Below, piece by piece: positions 6,901 through 13,508 of a stretch of DNA of 15,800 nt. The position numbers and the translations under genes are program-made. The DNA comes from SZUA-592 sp041556555. GTDB lineage: Bacteria > Pseudomonadota > Gammaproteobacteria > Eutrophobiales > Eutrophobiaceae. Numbering within the stretch: position 1 is the stretch's first letter; every line of letters begins with the position of its first letter. Location: positions 1 to 15,800 of the forward strand of contig JBFFIE010000042.1 in assembly GCA_041556555.1 (NCBI GenBank), in the 5' to 3' direction. The notes under the pieces were generated by a model that worked only from the letters and a program-made list of their open reading frames with translations, ran no database searches and was not told where the DNA came from.

Positions 6901-8022
6901 TTAGGCAAGCTTGCTGATGGTGGTCCGAATAATCTTGCCGCCGACAGCAAGATCACCAAGGCTTATCTTGCCGAGGTACCACGGGACAAGTGGTTCGAAA
7001 TCAGGTTGCGCAATGAAGAAGCCAATCGCCAGCTGGAGGAAATCTCCCAGCAGATTGTCCGCCTTCGGGACGAGTTCGACCAACGCTATGAAGAGAAGCG
7101 TGCCAAGTTGACCTCGGGTGATGACCTCGCCCCCGGTGTGTTGAAAATGGTCAAGGTCTATCTGGCCGTCAAGCGCCGTATTCAGCCTGGTGACAAGATG
7201 GCTGGTCGCCATGGCAACAAGGGGGTGATCTCCACCATTGTCCCGGTCGAAGACATGCCTTACATGGATGATGGTACCCCGGTTGATGTGGTGCTGAATC
7301 CACTGGGCGTGCCTTCCCGAATGAACGTCGGTCAGGTGTTGGAAACGCATCTTGGTTGGGCCGCAAAGGGTGTGGGCCGCAAGATCGGCCGCATGCTACA
7401 GGAACAGAACAACGCCGTGGAGATTCGGGGCTTTCTCGAAAAAGTCTATAGCAGCGGTGGCAAGAAAGAGAATCTGAAATCACTTAACGATGATGAATTG
7501 CTCGCGCTTGCCGCCAACCTGAAAGACGGTGTGCCCATGGCAACGCCGGTTTTTGATGGCGCCACCGAGAACGAGATCAAGACCATGCTGGAACTTGCTG
7601 AACTGCCTCAAAGTGGCCAGACCAAGCTTTATGATGGGCGGACCGGCAACGCGTTTGATCGTCCCATTACCGTCGGTTACATGTACATGCTCAAGCTGAA
7701 CCATCTGGTCGATGACAAGATGCATGCCCGGTCGACTGGACCATACAGTCTGGTAACCCAGCAACCCTTGGGCGGAAAGGCACAGTTCGGCGGGCAGCGT
7801 TTTGGTGAAATGGAAGTCTGGGCGCTCGAGGCTTATGGCGCTGCATACACCTTACAGGAGATGCTCACAGTGAAGTCGGATGATGTGAATGGCCGTACCA
7901 AGATGTACAAGAACATTGTTGATGGTGATCACCGCATGGAGGCCGGCATGCCGGAATCCTTCAATGTGCTGGTTAAGGAAATCCGCTCACTGGGTATTGA
8001 TATCGGTCTGGATCATGAGTAA
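3940..8022 (+). CDS. rpoB: DNA-directed RNA polymerase subunit beta
   Basis: RpoB forms one pincer of RNA polymerase and part of the active site. The 1360 residues (E. coli 1342) align throughout. The rifampicin region begins at G515 (E. coli G507, offset +8), with D524, H534 and S539 in place of E. coli D516, H526 and S531, all sensitive-type. The conserved catalytic segment G1084-D-K-M-A-G-R-H-G-N-K1094 carries the two active-site lysines K1086 and K1094. Most of the extra length lies in a charged, coiled-coil-like stretch at about residues 965-1060, corresponding to E. coli dispensable region II. The ATG at 3940 follows GAGGA at 3929-3933. Expression is probably set by the attenuator at 3795-3842. 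Confidence 0.99.
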   Translation: MTYSYTEKKRIRKDFGKRPSILNVPPLLATQVHSFRQFLQLDIPPEERADIGLHAAFKSVFPIESYSGNAALEYVSYNLANPVFDVKECQLRGITYAASLRVKVRLVLYDKEAGANNKVVKDIKEQEVYMGEMPLMTRTGTFVINGTERVIVSQLHRSPGVFFEHDKGKTHSSGKLLYSARIIPYRGSWLDFELDPKDLVYCRIDRRRKIPATILLRALGYTTEQMLEIFFDTHKVSIGKKGIVLELVPERLRGETASFDIKDKKGKIIVEKERRVTARHIREIEKANLKELVVPPEYLVGQVLAKDLVDKETGELIAEANSEITEELVEKLTDSGQSLDFETLYTNDLDRGAYIADTLRVDSATNPLEAQIEIYRMMRPGEPPTKEAAENLFKNLFFSPDRYDLSSVGRMKFNRRVGRKEIEGDGILSNEDIIDVLKVLIDIRNGKGFVDDIDHLGNRRVRSVGEMAENQFRIGLVRVERAVKERLSLAESEGLMPQEIINAKPVSAVIKEFFGSSQLSQFMDQNNPLSEITHKRRISALGPGGLTRERAGFEVRDVHPTHYGRVCPIETPEGPNIGLINSLAIYARANDYGFLETPYRKVVDGRVTDQIEYLSAIEEGEFIIAQANAALDEKGRFTNDLVSSRHQNEFTLSTPDKVNYMDISPMQIVSVAASLIPFLEHDDANRALMGSNMQRQAVPTMRAEKPLVGTGIERTVAKDSGVTVIAERGGIVDSVDAGRIVVRVNEAEIQSGEPGVDIYNLVKYTRSNQNTCINQRPLVKPGDVVAREDVLADGPSTDMGELALGQNMLVAFMPWNGYNFEDSILISERLVEDDRYTSIHIEELTCIARDTKLGPEEISSDIPNVSESALNKLDESGIVYIGAEVNTGDILVGKVTPKGETQLTPEEKLLRAIFGEKASDVKDTSLRVPSGMNGTVIDVQVFIRDGVEKDTRALEIEESELNMVRKDLNDQLRIMEEGIYQRLETILLGKLADGGPNNLAADSKITKAYLAEVPRDKWFEIRLRNEEANRQLEEISQQIVRLRDEFDQRYEEKRAKLTSGDDLAPGVLKMVKVYLAVKRRIQPGDKMAGRHGNKGVISTIVPVEDMPYMDDGTPVDVVLNPLGVPSRMNVGQVLETHLGWAAKGVGRKIGRMLQEQNNAVEIRGFLEKVYSSGGKKENLKSLNDDELLALAANLKDGVPMATPVFDGATENEIKTMLELAELPQSGQTKLYDGRTGNAFDRPITVGYMYMLKLNHLVDDKMHARSTGPYSLVTQQPLGGKAQFGGQRFGEMEVWALEAYGAAYTLQEMLTVKSDDVNGRTKMYKNIVDGDHRMEAGMPESFNVLVKEIRSLGIDIGLDHE

Positions 8023-8075
8023 AGCAAAGTAACGGCCATTAATTACAGGAAACTATTCAGCAAAACAGGACAACA

Positions 8076-8094
8076 CCACATTTTGTGGAGGTAA
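8076..8094 (+). promoter_or_regulatory. rpoC ribosome-binding site with overlapping mini-hairpin
   Basis: GGAGGTAA at 8087-8094 is a near-perfect Shine-Dalgarno, eight bases before the TTG start at 8101, and it decides that start. CCACA 8076-8080 can pair with TGTGG 8084-8088 around TTT, so the first two G's of the site can be masked. The hairpin is small and its effect is uncertain. Confidence 0.6.
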
Positions 8095-8100
8095 GTAACC

Positions 8101-11100
8101 TTGAAAGACTTATTGAAATTATTGAAACAACAGGGTCAGGTTGAAGAGTTTGATGCCATCACCATAGGTCTGGCATCACCTGAGAAAATCCGCTCCTGGT
8201 CATACGGCGAGGTCAAAAAGCCGGAGACAATCAACTACCGCACCTTCAAGCCGGAAAGGGACGGACTGTTCTGCGCCAAGATCTTCGGACCTGTGAAGGA
8301 CTATGAATGTCTTTGCGGCAAGTACAAGCGTCTGAAGCACCGCGGTGTGGTCTGTGAAAAATGTGGTGTCGAGGTCACTCTGTCCAAGGTGCGTCGTGAG
8401 CGTATGGGCCATATCGAACTGGCCAGTCCGGTTGCGCATATCTGGTACTTGAAATCCCTGCCGTCCCGCATGGGCTTGATGCTGGACATGACCCTGCGCG
8501 AGATTGAACGGGTTCTGTATTTTGAGGCCTATGTAGTCATCGATCCGGGCATGACAGAACTTGAGCGTGGTACCTTGCTGACTGAAGAAAATTACCTCGA
8601 GGCTATTGAGCAATATGGTGATGAGTTTGATGCACGTATGGGTGCAGAGGCCATTCACGAGATGCTGTCAACTGTGGATATCGATGAGGAAGTCAAATTA
8701 CTGCGCGATGAGATCCCGCAAACCAAGTCAGAAACCAAGCTGAAAAAAATCTCAAAACGCCTGAAATTACTGGAAGCCTTCCAGACCTCCGGAAACAAGC
8801 CGGAATGGATGGTGATGAAGGTGCTGCCGGTATTGCCACCTGAATTGCGTCCCCTGGTTCCACTGGATGGTGGTCGCTTTGCAACCTCGGATCTGAATGA
8901 TTTGTATCGCCGGGTGATTAACCGTAACAACCGCCTGAAACGTCTGCTCGATCTGAATGCACCGGACATCATCGTCCGTAACGAAAAACGCATGCTGCAG
9001 GAGGCCGTTGATGCGCTTCTGGATAATGGCCGCCGTGGGCGTGCTATTACCGGCACCAATAAGCTGCCACTGAAATCGCTGGCGGACATGATCAAGGGCA
9101 AGCAGGGCCGCTTCCGTCAGAACCTGCTTGGCAAGCGTGTAGACTACTCTGGCCGTTCCGTGATCGTGGTCGGTCCGACCTTGAAACTTCACCAGTGCGG
9201 TATTCCCAAGAAAATGGCATTGGAACTATTCAAGCCGTTTATTTTCAGCAAACTGGAGCGTCGGGGTCTGGCTACGACCATCAAGGCTGCCAAGAAACTG
9301 GTTGAGCGTGAAGGACCCGAGGTCTGGGACGTACTCGAAGAAGTGATCCGCGAACACCCGGTGATGCTGAACCGGGCACCAACGCTGCACCGTTTGGGTA
9401 TCCAGGCTTTTGAGCCGGCCCTGATTGAGGGCAAGGCCATCCAGTTGCATCCCCTGGTCTGTACAGCGTTCAATGCTGACTTTGACGGTGACCAGATGGC
9501 AGTCCATGTGCCGTTGTCTGTTGAGGCTCAGCTGGAAGCGCGGACCTTGATGATGTCCACAAACAATGTTCTGTCTCCAGCCAACGGCGAACCAATCATC
9601 GTTCCGACCCAGGATGTGGTATTGGGTTTGTACTATATGACTCGTGAGTCAGCCGATGCCCGGGGCACCGGTATGATCTTTGCCGATATCGACGAAGTAC
9701 ACCGCGCTTATGAAAGTGGGGCGCTCGATCTGCATGCCCGCATCAAGGTCCGCATTCGGGAAACCGAGGTTGATGAAAACGGCGACACCCGGGAAACCAT
9801 GAAACGCTACGAGACCACAGCCGGGCGGGCGATGTTGTCCAGCATATTGCCAGCAGGACTGCCGTTTTCCATCGTTAACAAGGACCTCAACAAGAAGTCT
9901 ATCTCCGGCTTGATCAATACCGCCTATCGTCAGCTGGGTCTTAAGGCAACAGTCATCTTTGCCGACCAGTTAATGTACACCGGGTTTCATTATTCAACCC
10001 GGGCCGGCATCTCCATTGGTATTGAAGACATGGTCGTTCCCCTGGACAAAGAGGACATCATTTCCCGTGCTGAGACCCAGGTTAAGAGTTTCGAGGAACA
10101 ATATTCCTCAGGTCTGATTACCAACGGTGAGCGTTATAACAAGGTGGTCGATATCTGGTCGCATACCAACGATCAGGTAGCCAAGGCTATGATGGACAAA
10201 CTCGGTGTTGATTTGATCCAGGACCAGGAAGGCAATGAGATTGAACAGCCCTCGTTCAATTCCATCTTCATGATGGCCGACTCTGGTGCCCGAGGTTCAG
10301 CTGCCCAGATCCGGCAGCTGGCCGGTATGCGTGGCCTGATGGCCAAGCCGGACGGTTCTATCATCGAAACCCCGATTACGGCGAACTTTCGTGAAGGCCT
10401 GAATGTACTGCAGTACTTTATTTCCACTCACGGTGCCCGCAAGGGTCTGGCCGATACGGCGTTGAAGACTGCAAACTCGGGATATCTGACCCGCAGGCTC
10501 GTTGACGTAGCGCAGGACTTGGTGGTCACCGAAGAGGACTGCGGTACGACTGAAGGCTTCAGTATGGCGCCGGTCATTGAGGGTGGCGATGTGGTCGAAC
10601 CGCTCGGTGAGCGGGTTCTGGGCCGGGTGCTGGCAGCCGATGCCCTGTTACCGGGTACCGACAGCGTGGTCATCCCCGCCGGTGCCTTGCTGGATGAGCA
10701 CCAGATCAAGGTGCTGGATGAGAACGGTATCGACCAGGTGGAAGTCCGTTCTCCTATTATTTGTGAAACCCGCTATGGTATCTGTGCCAAATGTTATGGC
10801 CGGGACCTGGGACGTGGTCATCTGGTGAATATAGGTGAGGCTGTCGGTGTGGTCGCTGCCCAGTCCATCGGTGAGCCGGGTACCCAGCTTACCATGCGGA
10901 CCTTCCATATCGGTGGTGCGGCTTCCCGAGCTGCCGCTGTGTCCAATATCGAGGTCAAGAAGGGCGGTACCCTGAAATTGCACAACGTCAAGTTGCTGCA
11001 GCAGGAAACCGGCAACCAGGTGGTCGTCTCCCGATCCGGCGAGTTAACCATCCAGGATCAGCTGGGGCGTGAAACCGAGCGCTACAAGATTCCTTACGGT

Positions 11101-12324
11101 GCTGTGATCATGGTGAGTGATGGTTCCGAGGCACAACCTGGCCAGATCGTTGCCGAGTGGGATCCCCACACCCACCCGGTGATCACCGAAGTGGCCGGTA
11201 AAGTCCAGTTCTCAGACATCGTCGACGGGGTCACTGTTGACCGCCAGGTTGATGAAATTACTGGTCTGGCCAATCTGGTCATCGCCGACGTCAAGGCTCG
11301 TGGTTCTGCCGCCAAGGACATGCGGCCCATGGTCAAACTGGTCGATGGCAAGGGCAAGGAACTCAAAATCCCGGGCACGGATCTGCCGGCCCATTATGTG
11401 CTCCCGCCAAAGACAGTTATTAATGTCAGTGACGGTGAAGAGGTTAATGTTGGTGATGTTATTGCCCGCCTGGCCCAGGAATCGTTCAAGACCCGTGATA
11501 TCACAGGTGGTTTGCCCCGGGTGGCTGATCTGTTCGAGGCCAGGAAACCCAAGGAGCCGGCGATCCTTGCCGAGATCACCGGTACAATTTCCTTCGGCAA
11601 GGACACCAAGGGCAAACAGCGCCTGGTGATTACGGATGCCGATGGCGAGCGCTACGAAGAACTGATCCCGAAATGGCGCCACGTTACCGTATTTGAGGGC
11701 GAGCATGTTGAGAAGGGCGAGAGCATTGCCGAGGGCCCGCCGACGCCGCACGATATTCTTCGATTGATGGGGGTCCATGCCCTGGCAAACTACATCGTTA
11801 ATGAGATTCAGGAAGTTTACCGTCTGCAGGGTGTGAAGATTAATGACAAGCATATTGAGGTGATTGTCCGGCAGATGCTGCGCAAGGCCGAGATCACGGA
11901 GCCCGGCGACACGTCCTTCCTGAAAGGGGAGCAAGTGGAACGCGCGCGCGTGCTCGAGGAAAACGAGCGGGTAGAACCCGAGGGCAAGACCCCGGCCGAG
12001 TGGGTACCGGTGCTGCTGGGTATTACCAAAGCCTCGTTGTCGACGGAGTCATTCATCTCCGCCGCATCATTCCAGGAGACCACGCGAGTCCTGACCGAGG
12101 CCAGCGTGAATGGCAAGCGCGATGACCTCAGGGGCCTGAAAGAAAACGTCATTGTGGGTCGTCTGATTCCGGCAGGCACCGGACTTGCGTATCACAAGTC
12201 TCGCAAGCAGGCACAAAAGGAAACCCCCGAATCGGAGGCCCAGGCAGAGGCCGAAAATGTACTGGAAAATATACCTGTTGAGGAGTCTGATACCGAGACT
12301 GCGGAAGGTACTTCAGCCACCTGA
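8101..12324 (+). CDS. rpoC: DNA-directed RNA polymerase subunit beta'
   Basis: RpoC forms the clamp and carries the catalytic magnesium. The 1407 residues equal E. coli in length. The first zinc site is C70, C72, C85, C88; the catalytic loop N-A-D-F-D-G-D gives D460, D462, D464; the second zinc site is C814, C888, C895, C898; the trigger loop has M932 and H936. All share E. coli numbering. The trigger loop is interrupted by the large gammaproteobacterial insertion (about 943-1130). The C-terminal tail after about residue 1365 is acidic and diverged. Translation starts at TTG 8101, giving the canonical M-K-D-L-L-K, backed by a strong ribosome-binding site. It lies 78 bases after rpoB and is co-transcribed with it. 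Confidence 0.99.
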   Translation: MKDLLKLLKQQGQVEEFDAITIGLASPEKIRSWSYGEVKKPETINYRTFKPERDGLFCAKIFGPVKDYECLCGKYKRLKHRGVVCEKCGVEVTLSKVRRERMGHIELASPVAHIWYLKSLPSRMGLMLDMTLREIERVLYFEAYVVIDPGMTELERGTLLTEENYLEAIEQYGDEFDARMGAEAIHEMLSTVDIDEEVKLLRDEIPQTKSETKLKKISKRLKLLEAFQTSGNKPEWMVMKVLPVLPPELRPLVPLDGGRFATSDLNDLYRRVINRNNRLKRLLDLNAPDIIVRNEKRMLQEAVDALLDNGRRGRAITGTNKLPLKSLADMIKGKQGRFRQNLLGKRVDYSGRSVIVVGPTLKLHQCGIPKKMALELFKPFIFSKLERRGLATTIKAAKKLVEREGPEVWDVLEEVIREHPVMLNRAPTLHRLGIQAFEPALIEGKAIQLHPLVCTAFNADFDGDQMAVHVPLSVEAQLEARTLMMSTNNVLSPANGEPIIVPTQDVVLGLYYMTRESADARGTGMIFADIDEVHRAYESGALDLHARIKVRIRETEVDENGDTRETMKRYETTAGRAMLSSILPAGLPFSIVNKDLNKKSISGLINTAYRQLGLKATVIFADQLMYTGFHYSTRAGISIGIEDMVVPLDKEDIISRAETQVKSFEEQYSSGLITNGERYNKVVDIWSHTNDQVAKAMMDKLGVDLIQDQEGNEIEQPSFNSIFMMADSGARGSAAQIRQLAGMRGLMAKPDGSIIETPITANFREGLNVLQYFISTHGARKGLADTALKTANSGYLTRRLVDVAQDLVVTEEDCGTTEGFSMAPVIEGGDVVEPLGERVLGRVLAADALLPGTDSVVIPAGALLDEHQIKVLDENGIDQVEVRSPIICETRYGICAKCYGRDLGRGHLVNIGEAVGVVAAQSIGEPGTQLTMRTFHIGGAASRAAAVSNIEVKKGGTLKLHNVKLLQQETGNQVVVSRSGELTIQDQLGRETERYKIPYGAVIMVSDGSEAQPGQIVAEWDPHTHPVITEVAGKVQFSDIVDGVTVDRQVDEITGLANLVIADVKARGSAAKDMRPMVKLVDGKGKELKIPGTDLPAHYVLPPKTVINVSDGEEVNVGDVIARLAQESFKTRDITGGLPRVADLFEARKPKEPAILAEITGTISFGKDTKGKQRLVITDADGERYEELIPKWRHVTVFEGEHVEKGESIAEGPPTPHDILRLMGVHALANYIVNEIQEVYRLQGVKINDKHIEVIVRQMLRKAEITEPGDTSFLKGEQVERARVLEENERVEPEGKTPAEWVPVLLGITKASLSTESFISAASFQETTRVLTEASVNGKRDDLRGLKENVIVGRLIPAGTGLAYHKSRKQAQKETPESEAQAEAENVLENIPVEESDTETAEGTSAT

Positions 12325-12343
12325 AATTAATACAGAACCTGCC

Positions 12344-12373
12344 TTGACAGGCTTGGCTCTAAGGGCATAGAAT
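12344..12373 (+). promoter_or_regulatory. Near-consensus sigma70 promoter for the str operon
   Basis: TTGACA at 12344-12349 is a perfect -35 box and TAGAAT at 12368-12373 matches five of six -10 positions. The spacer is 18 bases. The following TCCGCC is a GC-rich discriminator, a feature of promoters shut down by ppGpp/DksA in the stringent response. The start point would fall near 12380, giving an rpsL leader of about 220 bases. This is the best promoter in the window and fits independent expression of rpsL-rpsG-fusA-tuf. Confidence 0.75.
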
Positions 12374-12382
12374 TCCGCCTCT

Positions 12383-12425
12383 TTGACAGGCTGGGGTACA
12401 AATCTCCAGCCTGTCAATTTATTTG
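12383..12425 (+). terminator. Strong terminator-like hairpin after rpoC
   Basis: Bases 12383-12396 pair with 12404-12417 over 14 pairs (one G-U) with the seven-base loop TACAAAT. TTTATTT follows at 12418-12424. This is the strongest stem in the window and would end or reduce transcription from the rpoBC operon. It lies downstream of the promoter at 12344-12373, so str-operon transcripts would start almost at the base of the stem. Confidence 0.75.
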
Positions 12426-12601
12426 CGTCCGGGAAAAAGATTGATTTTACATGGTTTTTTCCGTCTGATTCCGGGCGAATGTCACTCTGGCCACCCAAAT
12501 AATAACTGGACGCCGTGTGTCTTGGAGAGTACCTGAGATATGCGGTGGTCGATGACGCGTCAGTGTGAAAAATAATCAGGAATGAAGGAACCCGTTTTAG
12601 C
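12426..12601 (+). other. rpsL leader region, no gene
   Basis: These 176 bases hold no supportable gene. GGAAAAA near 12432 can pair with TTTTTCC near 12456, and TGACGCGTCA at 12553-12562 is a perfect palindrome. Neither is strong evidence of function. The rpsL Shine-Dalgarno AAGGA at 12585-12589 lies 12 bases before the ATG, longer than ideal. Confidence 0.4.
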
Positions 12602-12976
12602 ATGGCAACGATTAATCAACTCGTTAGAAAAGGTCGGAAACAGCAGCGTGTCAAAAGCGCTGTACCTGCGCTCGAGTCCTGCCCTCAAAAGCGAGGTGTT
12701 TGCACGCGTGTCTATACCACCACACCGAAGAAACCAAACTCTGCTCTGCGCAAAGTTGCCCGCGTTCGCCTGACCAATGGCTTTGAGGTTACCACCTACA
12801 TTGGTGGCGAAGGCCATAATCTGCAGGAACATTCCGTGATTCTTATCCGGGGTGGTCGAGTAAAGGACCTGCCGGGAGTTCGTTACCATACCGTACGTGG
12901 CACCCTGGATACCTCCGGTGTCAGCGAACGACGCAAGGGACGTTCCAAGTACGGCGCCAAGCGTCCGAAGTCGTAA
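12602..12976 (+). CDS. rpsL: 30S ribosomal protein S12
   Basis: S12 lies at the decoding centre and affects codon-anticodon proofreading. The 124 residues equal E. coli in length. The streptomycin-region motif P42-K43-K44-P45-N46-S47 keeps wild-type K43, and the second hot spot is also wild type at K88 (in G-R-V-K-D-L-P-G-V). D89 is the aspartate methylthiolated by RimO in E. coli. By known resistance positions this is a streptomycin-sensitive allele. The ATG at 12602 gives the universal start M-A-T-I-N-Q-L. First gene of the str operon, transcribed from the promoter at 12344-12373. Confidence 0.99.
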   Translation: MATINQLVRKGRKQQRVKSAVPALESCPQKRGVCTRVYTTTPKKPNSALRKVARVRLTNGFEVTTYIGGEGHNLQEHSVILIRGGRVKDLPGVRYHTVRGTLDTSGVSERRKGRSKYGAKRPKS

Positions 12977-13008
12977 CATATATATAAGGTATCCCTGCGA
13001 GAATAATC

Positions 13009-13479
13009 ATGTCACGAAGAAGAGTTGCTGAAAAAAGAGACCGGTTGCCTGACCCGAAGTACGGGGATCAGGTTCTGGCAAAGTTCATTAATATGGTCAT
13101 GCGCAGTGGCAAGAAATCAGTTGCCGAGAAAATTGTCTATGGGGCACTGGGTGAGATGGCGGCAAAGTCCAAGGGAGATGGTCTCGAGATGTTTGCCAAG
13201 GCCATCGAAAATGTTCGTCCCCTGGTCGAAGTCAAGTCACGCCGTGTCGGTGGTGCCACCTACCAGATCCCGGTTGAAGTAAGACATGATCGCAGTACAG
13301 CACTGGCCATGCGTTGGCTGGTAGACGCCGCAAAAAATCGTGGTGAAAAGAACATGGGTCTGCGTCTGGCCGGAGAATTGCTGGATGCCTGTGAAAACAA
13401 GGGATCTGCTATCAAGAAACGCGAAGATACTCATCGCATGGCCGAGGCCAACAAGGCCTTCTCCCATTACCGCTGGTAA
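13009..13479 (+). CDS. rpsG: 30S ribosomal protein S7
   Basis: S7 nucleates assembly of the 30S head on 16S rRNA and contacts tRNA near the exit site. The 156 residues are the common bacterial length (E. coli K-12 has a longer 179-residue form). The start M-S-R-R-R is typical, and the beta-hairpin region with V77-K-S-R-R-V-G-G-A-T-Y is visible at about residues 69-91. The gap to rpsL is only 32 bases and the local Shine-Dalgarno is weak (CGAGAA near 12998), so translation may depend on coupling from rpsL. Confidence 0.98.
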   Translation: MSRRRVAEKRDRLPDPKYGDQVLAKFINMVMRSGKKSVAEKIVYGALGEMAAKSKGDGLEMFAKAIENVRPLVEVKSRRVGGATYQIPVEVRHDRSTALAMRWLVDAAKNRGEKNMGLRLAGELLDACENKGSAIKKREDTHRMAEANKAFSHYRW

Positions 13480-13508
13480 GCAACCCATATTCCCGAGAGT
13501 CAACCGAT

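Noticed and set aside
11212..11934. Antisense open frame of 240 codons inside rpoC.
   Set aside because: It is a shadow of a long, biased coding gene, with no ribosome-binding site or recognisable product, and rpoC is unmistakable in the sense strand.
12383..12411. The second TTGACA (12383-12388) as another promoter.
   Set aside because: No -10-like sequence occurs 16-18 bases downstream; the bases form the hairpin arm instead.
12313..12603. Antisense open frame across the rpoC-rpsL gap.
   Set aside because: It runs through the promoter and terminator hairpin, has no clear initiation signals and resembles no known protein.
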